Assembly: GCA_021502835.1 (NCBI GenBank)
Contig: JAKFGP010000050.1
Coordinates: 124,001 to 188,000 of the forward strand
Source of the DNA: Streptomyces thinghirensis
GTDB lineage: Bacteria > Actinomycetota > Actinomycetia > Streptomycetales > Streptomycetaceae
DNA: 64,000 nucleotides
Direction of reading: 5' to 3'
The notes under the pieces were generated by a model, which worked only from the letters and a program-made list of their open reading frames with translations, ran no database searches and had not been told where the DNA came from. The translations under genes and the position numbers were made by a program. Below are positions 57,319 to 64,000 of the stretch, in pieces. Numbering within the stretch: the first letter of the stretch is position 1; each line of letters begins with the position of its first letter.

Positions 57319-58358
57319 ATGCGCATCAGGAATCCTCGGCCTCGGCCATCAGCACCTTACGCGAGACCCTCTCGGACTCGAGTCCGTCGACTCGCTGGTC
57401 GTCGCCGACCCGTTCGCGGACGCCGCGAGGCCGCCGCCGAGCCGGTTCGGCGCGGAGTCGCGGACTCCCCGAGGCGGTGCTGGCCGCCGGGGTGGACGCG
57501 GTGGTGGTCGCGGCGGCGACCACGCCCACCGGGGCTGATCCTGGCCGCCGTCGGGGCCGGCGTCCCCGTCTTCTGCGAAGCCCGTCGCCCGCACCATGAC
57601 GGAGGGCGTCGGGGTGCTCAAGGCGGTCGCCGGTCGACGTGCCGATCCAGATCGGCTACAACCGCCGCTTCGACGCCGGGTTCGTCGCCGCGCAGGCGGC
57701 CGTGCAGGGCGGTGCGCTGGGCAAGCTGCACACCGTGCGGTCCACCACCTGGACCCGGCTGCCGCCGCCGCCGGCGTACATCGCCGCCTCCAGCGGCATC
57801 TTCCGACTGCTCGGTGCACGACTTCGACATCATCCGGTGGTGACCGGCCGCGAGGTGACCGGGGTGTACGCCGTCGGCGGCAACGCGGCGCCGACTTCAT
57901 CAGAGGACGCGGGCGACGCCGACACCACCGGAGCGATTCTCACCCTGGACGACGGCACGATCGCCGTGGTCTCCAGCAGCCGCCACAACGCGCGTGGTTA
58001 CGACGGTACGCATGGAGATCCACGGTTTCGTGGACTCCATCGCCGTCGGCCCTGGAGGACAAGCTGCCGCTTCGCTCGGTCGAGCCCGGCGTGACCTTCC
58101 CGGCCGGCCTCCGCACGACTTCTTCGCGGACCGCTTCACCACCGCCTACCGCGCCGAACTCGCCGCGTTCACCGAGGTCGTCGCCGGTGACCGCACCTCC
58201 CCCTGCACGATCGAGGACGCGCTGGAGGCGGCTGGATCGCCGAGGGCTACACGCTGTCGCTGCGAGCACCGGCCGGTGACGATCGAGGAGGTACGGCGGG
58301 GTGAGGCCGGGCGGTGCAGGTCGGCGAGGCGGCCGCGATCAGCTCGCCGGCTCGCTGA
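57319..58358 (+). CDS. Gfo/Idh/MocA-family oxidoreductase 2 (inositol dehydrogenase-like)
   Basis: About 345 residues. ATG 57319: corrected IGILGLGRIG nucleotide loop, VDAVVVAAAT, VPVFCEKPVARTMTEGVGVL (EKP Lys), VPIQIGYNRRFDAGFVAAQA (family motif G-Y/F-N-R-R-F-D, as in inositol dehydrogenases), CSVHDFDIIRW with the catalytic His/Asp, RMEIHGFVDSIAVG. The GYNRRFD block favours inositol 2-dehydrogenase-like activity. Ends AAAISSPAR at TGA 58358, overlapping the convergent VOC gene by 20 bp. Confidence 0.88.
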
Positions 58359-58747
58359 TGTTCACCATCAGGGGACGCCGAACCGGTCCGTGCATGCGAA
58401 GACATCGCCCACATCTGCGTTCTCCAACGGCACGGCTACGGAGCCGCGCCGGCGAGCTGCTCCAGTAGCCGCGCAGCTCGGTCTCGTCGTCGCCGCTGAG
58501 ACTCACCGAGAAAGGTGTTCCCCGGACATGCTCCATCCCGGGCGGGGTGTCGGCGCCCATCCGGGGTGAAACCGCTCGGTGTCTCAGCATGCCGTGCATG
58601 ATCTTGTCGGCGTCAGGGCTGTCCGGCCGCCGGACGCGCCGAAGGTGTTCAGCGCCGGCGTACCGCCGAACACCTGCTCGTAGAACTCCATCGCCTGTCG
58701 GGCATCGCCGTCGAAGCTGAGGTAGGGGTTGAGACAGCCGAGGACAT
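58339..58747 (-). CDS. VOC/PhnB-like glyoxalase-fold protein
   Basis: About 136 residues. ATG 58747 after GGGAGG. Corrected N-terminus LGCLNPYLSFDGDARQAMEF, YEQVFGGTPALNTFGAS; then HVRGTPFSVSLSGDDETELR and the end FGVPLMVNISEPAS. This is the PhnB/DUF899-like member of the vicinal oxygen chelate fold; enzymatic role unknown. Frame changes near 58735, 58635, 58570, 58465, 58420. Convergent with the dehydrogenase. Confidence 0.75.
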
Positions 58748-58855
58748 GACTGCCTCCCGGAACAGGGACGAAGTGCCAGTGCTGTGCACGCTAGCGCGCG
58801 CCACCGACAACGGCCCGCCGAGGCGGCGCGCCGGCGGGACCGCCCGCCGGCACAG

Positions 58856-59827
58856 TCAGCAACCTCGGTCTCGGAGGTCTCGGAGGTCTCGAGCCTCGGA
58901 CGCGCCTCCGATGCCTCCGGCGTCTCCAGGCGCCGCAGGGCGCAGGAACCTGCGGGTGCGCGGACGGCGATGGGCAGGGAGCTTGTCGGGCTCGCGGGGT
59001 ACATGTCCTGCTCGACGATGGCGAACAGGTCCGCGCCCAGTTCTGGGCCGCCGTGAGCACCGGACCACAGCTCGGGTCGCCGGTGGGCGGTTCGCACATC
59101 ACCCCGCGCTGCACGGCCGGCCCGAACAGCACCCCTCCCCGCCCACCTCGGCGAGGATCTCCGGGTCGACCTGCTTGAGGTGCAGGTAGCCGATGCGCTC
59201 GGCGTACGTCTCGATCAGCTTGACGCTGTCGCCGCCGCAGTGAGCGTAGTGGCCGGTGTCGAGGCGGGGGTTGACCAGGTCGAGGTCGGTGGAGTCGAGG
59301 AAGCGCTCGACGATGCTCCTCGGTGTCGATGTAGGTGTCGGCGTGCCGGGTGGACGACGATGTCGAGGCCGCCGGTCTCCCGCACCTCGTGGCCGAGGCA
59401 TTTCCATGCCCTTGGTCCAGGTGCGCCCCACTGCTCGCCGGTCGGCTCCGGCGGTTCCGGGATCTCGGCGGTCTTGTCGTCGCGCCAGAAGGACGGGATG
59501 GCGACGAGGTGTTCCGCGTCCAATGGCCCGGGTCAGGGCGGCGACGCGGCTGACCTGCTCCCGGGTGGCGTCCCATTCCGAGGGGCGCGGTGCAGGTTGC
59601 AGAAGATGGTGCCCGCGGAGACCTTGAGGCCGCGCCGGGTCACCTCGTCGGTGAGGCGGGCCGGGTCGGTGGGGAGGTAGCCGTAGGGGCCCAGCTCGAT
59701 CCACTCGTAGCCGGCCTCGGTGACCTCGTCCAGGAAGCGCTCCAGGGCACCTGCCGGGGGTCGTCCGGGAACAGACGCCCCGAGTCGGGGCCGAGGCGAC
59801 GCGGATGCGGTCGAGGGCAGCGGGCAT
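58856..59827 (-). CDS. sugar phosphate isomerase/epimerase (IolE/IolH-like TIM barrel)
   Basis: About 305-320 residues. ATG 59827: [16 protein letters not shown] (GSAPDSWG-like in the corrected frame), [73 protein letters not shown] (metal His/Asp), [20 protein letters not shown]. The C-terminus is unclear: a tail after [12 protein letters not shown] runs through a TCTCGGAGG triplicate repeat (58869-58895) to TGA 58856. Its start lies one base past the ABC ATPase stop. Frame changes near 59780, 59590, 59515, 59410, 59330, 59130. Confidence 0.82.
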
Positions 59828-59828
59828 G

Positions 59829-60838
59829 TCAGGCCTTCCCTTCGGCGGGTGCGGCGGAGTCCGGGGCGGCAGTGTCGGGCACCGCGGAGCCCGGGCACAA
59901 GCGGCGGTGGGGGGGGGCGCGGCGGTGGCGGGCGCCGCGGTGTCCGGCGCGGACACCTCCGGCTCCTCGTCCGGGAGGGCCGCCGCGTCGACCCCGCCGA
60001 CCTCCGCCAGCTCGTGCTTGAGGGCGGCGAGTTCGGCGCCGCCCGCCATGTGGTTGGTGAGGTTCCTCGAGGGTGACGTCGGCGCGGGCGGCGCTGAGTT
60101 CCAGGGTGCACCAGGCGCAGCACGCTGAAGTGGTCGCCGACCATCACGCGTGGTGGGGGTTGTGGGTGATGAAGATGACGCCGAGGCCGCGTTCGCGGGC
60201 GGCGGCGATGTGCCGGGTACCACGCCGGACTGCTTGACGCCGAGGGCGGCGGTGGGCTCGTCGAGGATGAGGACGCGGGCGCCGAAGTAGACGGCGCGGG
60301 CGATGGCGACGCACTGGCGCTGGCCGCCGGAGAGCGTGCCGATGGGCTGTTCCAGGTCGTCCGGGACGATGCCCATGTTGCGCAGTTCCTCGTCGGCGGT
60401 CCGCTTCATGCGGGCGATGTCGAGGGCGGCGCACGGGCCAGGGGCCCTTGGTCATCTCAGAGCCGAGGAAGAAGTTGCGCCCACCGGCATCCAGGGCACG
60501 GTGGCGAGGTCCTGGTAGACGGTGGCGATGCCCCGGGCGAGGGCGTACGCGGGGTGGTGAAGCGCACGGCCCCGCCGTCGACGAGGAACTCGCCCTCGGT
60601 GTGCTGGTGCAGCCCGGAGATGATCTTGATGAGGGTGGACTTGCCGGCGCCGTTGTCGCCGGGCACGCAGGTCACCCGGCCGGGATGGACCGCGAGGTCG
60701 ACGCCGTGCAGGGCGCGGATGTTGCCGTAGGCCTTGCCGGCGCCGCGCAGTTGGACGATCGCCGGTCCGCCTCGAGGACGGTGTCGGCGAGGACGGCCCT
60801 ACGTGGGTGCCGGCGGTCTTGCTGATCGTACCGATCAC
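59829..60838 (-). CDS. sugar ABC transporter ATP-binding protein (RbsA-like, single domain)
   Basis: About 335 residues, one nucleotide-binding domain plus an acidic/Ala-Pro tail. GTG 60838 overlaps the permease stop. [20 protein letters not shown], Walker [35 protein letters not shown] (Q-loop), [20 protein letters not shown] (signature), [17 protein letters not shown] (Walker B), [14 protein letters not shown]. Single-domain rather than double as in RbsA, as in inositol-type transporters of actinobacteria. Frame changes near 60800, 60765, 60560, 60475, 60435, 60220, 60150, 60100, 59905. Confidence 0.88.
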
Positions 60839-61910
60839 CTCCGGGTCGCCGCGCAGGCGGCCCATGGATTGATGAGGACGGCGCCGAGGAGCATCACGCC
60901 GAGGAAGGCCTTGAACCAGTCGGGGTTCCAGCCGGCGAAGACGATTCCCTGGTTCACCATGCCGAACATGAAGGCGCCGAAGACCGGGCCGATGGCGGAG
61001 CCGTAACCGCCGATCAGCGGACAGCCGACGATCACCACCGCGGCGATGCAGATCAGCTCCTGGCCGACGCCCTCGCCGGACTGCACGGTGTTGAAGGAGA
61101 ACAGCTGGTGCATGCCGACGAACCGGGCGCCGAAGCCGACCAGCATGAACAGCGTGATCTTCGTGAAGGCGACGGGGACGCCGACCGCGCGGGCGCTGTC
61201 CTTGTTGCCGCCCACCGCGAAGATCCAGTTGCCGTACTTGGTGCGCAGCAGCACCCACGTGGCCAGGGCGGCGAAGACGAGCCACCGCACGACCGTGATC
61301 TTCACCTGGACGCCGCCGACGTCGAAGGACGAGGCGAAGAGGGCCTGGCCTGGTCGAAGCCATCCATGCCGCTGATGTCGTCGGTGGCAGCGTTGCCGGT
61401 GACCAGTTTGGTGACCGCGAGATTGACGCCCTGGAGGATCAGGAAGGTACCGAGCGTCACGAGGAAGCTCGGCGGGCCGGTCTTCATCAGCACCCAGCCG
61501 TTGAACGCGCCCACGGCGAGGGGAGACGGCGAGGGCGACGATCACGCCCACCCAGACGTTCATGGTCAGCTGGTAGCTGAGCATGCTGGCGGTGAGCGCC
61601 GAGGTGATGACGGCGACACCGGCCGACAGGTCGAACTCTCCGCCGATCATCAGCAGGGCGACGGGCAGCGCCATGATGCCGATGGTGGACGACTGGTACA
61701 GGACCGTCGCCATGGAGCCGCCCTCGCGGGCGGAGGGGCGGCGATCAGGAAGAAGACGAACACGGCGACGGCGCCGAGGAAGACCCCGACCTCGGGCCGG
61801 GCGAGCAGCCGCAGCACCGGCGAGCGCTGCCGGGTCCGTCCGTCGGTCTGCCCCAGGCCGGGGACCGGCGGTGTGGTCACCGCCGGTTCGGCCTGTTGGG
61901 TCATGCTCAT
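60835..61910 (-). CDS. sugar ABC transporter permease (RbsC-like)
   Basis: About 358 residues. ATG 61910 overlaps the TGA of the binding-protein gene (TGATG). Cytosolic N-tail rich in Gln/Thr/Pro, then helices VGVFLGAVAVFVFFLIAAPP, SSTIGIMALPVALLMIGGEF and the BPD_transp_2 motif DLSAGVAVITSALTASMLSY, GPPSFLVTLGTFLILQGVNL, YGNWIFAVGGNKDSARAVGV, CPLIGGYGSAIGPVFGAFMF. Family: ribose/inositol/xylose class. Frame changes near 61740, 61520 and 61350. Confidence 0.92.
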
Positions 61911-62933
61911 CACCGGGTGCCCTTCGCGGCGAACTCGGCGACGGCCTTCACGTTGGACTTGTCGACGAAGGCCGGGCCGGTCAGCACCGGCTGCTCACCG
62001 CCGCCGCTGTAGTTGCCGTTGTTCTTGTAGAGCCACATGCCGTCGACCGCCAGGTAGCCCTGGAGGTAGGGCTGCTGGTCGACGGCGAACTCGATGTCGC
62101 CCTTCTCGATGGCCCCGGTCAGTTCCTTGTTGAGGTCGAAGGTGGAGATCTTCGCCTCGCTGCCGGTCTCGTCCACCGACTGCACGGCGGTCATGGCGAA
62201 CAGGGCGCCGAGCGTGACGAGACGGTCGATCTCGCCGTCCTGCTTGAGCTTGGCGGTGATGGTCGACTTCACCGAGGGCATGTCGGTGCCGTTGACGTAG
62301 AGGTTCTCCGATGGAGCCATCGAAGGTCTTCTTCACGCCGTCGCAGCGCTGGGTCAGGCCGACGTTGCCCTGCTCGTGGACCACGCAGACGGCCTTCTTG
62401 GCGCCGTCCTCGTTCAGCCGCTTCCCGAGCGCCTCGCCGGCCACGGTCTCGTCCTGCCCGAAGAACGACATCAGGCCGAGCTTCTTCCAGTCCGCCAGTC
62501 CGGAGTTGAGGCCGACGACGGGTATGCCGGCCTTCTCGGCCTTGCCGAGCACGCCGCGGAGGGCGTCCGGCTAGCGAGGGTGACGGCGATGCCGTCGACC
62601 TTCTGGTCGATCGCGTTCTGCACCAGGTTGGCCTGGTTGCCCGCGTTCGGGTCGGCGGAGTAGACGAGCTTGATGTTGTCCTTGGCGCGGCCGCCTCGGC
62701 ACCCTTGCGGACGATGTCCCGAGAAGGTGTCGCCGGGTGCCTGGTGGGTGACCAGTGCGACGGTCATGCGGGGGGTGTTCGCCTTGCCCGCGGAGGCGCC
62801 CGAGCCCCCTTCCTCGTCGGCCTTCTTGCCCCCGGAGCCGCTGGAGCAGCCGGCGAGGGTCGGGGCGCGGCGGCGGCGAGGAGCCACGGCGAGGGGCGAA
62901 TCCGCGGGAGCAGGCGTGCGAAGAGCGGTCCAT
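61910..62933 (-). CDS. sugar ABC transporter substrate-binding lipoprotein
   Basis: About 340 residues, periplasmic-binding-protein-like type I fold (RbsB/IbpA class). ATG 62933 behind AGGAGGTGCAGGAAAG. Signal peptide ending LAGCSSGSGGKKADE (lipobox). RMTVALVTHQAPGDTF, IKLVYSADPNAGNQANLVQN, AIDQKVDGIAVTLA, AGIPVVGLNSGLADWKKLGL, MSFFGQDETVAGEALGKRLN, EFAVDQQPYLQGYLAVDGMW. Frame changes near 62860, 62715, 62690, 62570, 62310. Probable cyclitol/inositol binder from its neighbours. Confidence 0.9.
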
Positions 62934-63036
62934 CTTTCCTGCACCTCCTGTGCGACTGTGCGACGGGGAGCCGTGTGCCAGACCAGAGAAGAACGGCTGT
63001 TGCGCTGGGACCGGATACAAGTCCTGGGACGCCCGC

Positions 63037-63100
63037 TGTCAATACTTTGTCAAGACATCATTTCACTCACAGGTCCGAATGTGAGTACAAAGTATTGACA
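63037..63100. promoter_or_regulatory. 14-bp inverted repeats in the divergent transporter/kinase promoter
   Basis: TGTCAATACTTTGT (63037-63050) and its exact complement ACAAAGTATTGACA (63087-63100), 36 bp apart. Between them ACTCAC (63065-63070) and GTGAGT (63081-63086) form a second dyad. Probably operator sites for a GntR-type or LacI-type repressor controlling both directions. Confidence 0.75.
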
Positions 63101-63163
63101 CGGTCGCCTCGGAGTCATACACCTGGGAGGCGGCAGGCCCCGCCCAGCCGAGGAGCGTCGCAC

Positions 63164-64000
63164 ATGGCCGAGGTCAGTCCCGCGTTTCGATCTGATCACG
63201 ATGGGCCGCATCGGGGTCGATCTCTATCCCTTGCAGACGGGCGTACCCCTGGCGGAGGTTGAGACCTTCGGCGAGTTTCTCGGCAGTTCGGCCGCCAACG
63301 TGGCGGTCGCCGCCGCGCGTCTCGGACGCCGCACGGCCGTCGTCACCCGCACGGGCGACGACCCGTTCGGCGGCTATCTGCACCAGGCGCTCGAGGAGTT
63401 CGGTGTCGACGACCGCTGGGTCACGCCGGTCGCCGCGTACCCGACGCCCGTCACCTTCTGCGAGATCTTCCCGCCGGACGACTACCCGCTGTACTTCTAC
63501 CGCCGCCCCAGGCTCCCGACCTCGAGATCCACCCGGAGGAGCTGGACCTCGACGCGATCCGGGCGGCCGCCATCTTCTGGATCACCGGCACCGGGCTCAG
63601 CGAGGAGCCGAGCCGTACCGGCGACCCTGGCCGCCCTCGCCCACCGCGCCGAGGCCGGCACCACGGTCTTCGACCTGGACTGGCGCCCGATGTTCTGGGC
63701 CGACCCCGACCAGGCCCGCCCGTACTACACCGAGGCGCTGCGGCACACGACCGTCGCGGTCGGCAACCTCGACGAGTGCGAGATCGCCACGGGCGTACGC
63801 GAGCCGCACGCCTGCGCCGAGGCGCTCCTGGCGGCACGGTGTGGAGCTGGCTGTCGTCAAGCGGGGCCCGAAGGGCGTCCTCGCCGTGCACCGCGACGGC
63901 CGGAGCGCCGAGGTTCCGCCGGTGCCGGTCGAGGTCGTCAACGGCCTCGGCGCGGGCGACGCGTTCGGCGGCTCGCTCTGCCACGGTCTGCTCTCCGGCT
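63164..64000 (+). CDS. iolC: PfkB-family kinase, 5-dehydro-2-deoxygluconokinase-like, 5' part
   Basis: Phosphorylates 5-dehydro-2-deoxygluconate in inositol breakdown. ATG 63164 after GAGGAG. Corrected FDLITMGRIGVDLYPLQTGV, VETFGEFLGSSAANVAVAAA (PfkB motif 1), RRTAVVTRTGDDPFGGYLHQ, TTVFDLDWRPMFWADPDQAR (hallmark of IolC), VNGLGAGDAFGGSLCHGLLS (motif 2 with the catalytic Asp). The gene continues beyond the right edge. Frame changes near 63190, 63510, 63618 and 63838. The symbol rests on the DWRP block plus transport/isomerase neighbours. Confidence 0.85.

Overview
This is high-GC actinobacterial DNA, almost certainly from Streptomyces. It shows strong third-position GC, GTG starts with GGAGG-type ribosome binding sites, 4-base stop/start overlaps, a GlgA/GlgM-type glycosyltransferase, a monomeric NADP isocitrate dehydrogenase, an actinobacterial lasso-peptide locus and ECF-sigma/CHAT genes. 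A property of the whole window is that almost every gene longer than about 700 bp is broken by one or more single-base indels, often in G/C runs. Housekeeping genes (gnd, icd, glgC) are hit as often as accessory ones, so I read most breaks as sequence errors. Genes are given from start to final stop across the breaks.

Layout. 1-9.7 kb: glycogen genes (glgC partial, glgA), a 2Fe-2S FhuF-like protein, an EamA transporter, a LysM/M23 wall protein, gnd, a proline-rich protein, a racemase-like protein, an acetyltransferase, panD and a DJ-1/PfpI protein. 10-13 kb: iron-siderophore ABC transporter. 13.3-23.2 kb: polysaccharide block with a secreted alpha-amylase, a phosphodiesterase-fold membrane protein, and a very large multidomain alpha-1,3-glucanase-like GH87 enzyme flanked by two near-identical LacI regulators with CTTGCG palindromes. 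23.3-34 kb: SpoIIE phosphatase, ABC exporter, membrane proteins, icd, N-formylglutamate amidohydrolase and a P450.

34-42.8 kb is a proteolysis-themed cluster: an ECF sigma factor overlapping a small acidic protein, a subtilisin-like S8 protease, a divergent TPR-CHAT (caspase-like) protease with a 51-bp repeat array inside its catalytic domain, a LuxR/ATPase regulator and an astacin-like protein whose zinc motif has lost the catalytic Glu. I regard it as a candidate regulated protease system.

43.5-51 kb is a lasso-peptide cluster in the order precursor, large hairpin, cyclase, RRE protein, leader protease, ABC ATPase and ABC permease. It is followed on the opposite strand by a response regulator and two overlapping sensor kinases, one lacking its phospho-acceptor His. 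The predicted core is 17 residues, Trp-rich, with a Leu1-Asp9 ring. A degenerate tRNA-Pro-like relic lies beyond it.

52-64 kb: BASS-family transporter, acetyltransferase and cupin, then a cyclitol/inositol-type catabolic region: two Gfo/Idh/MocA dehydrogenases, a PhyH dioxygenase, an SDR, a VOC protein, a sugar isomerase, a three-gene sugar ABC transporter and a divergent IolC-type kinase. TGTCAA-type palindromes sit before the kinase/transporter pair and before the first dehydrogenase, suggesting one shared regulator.
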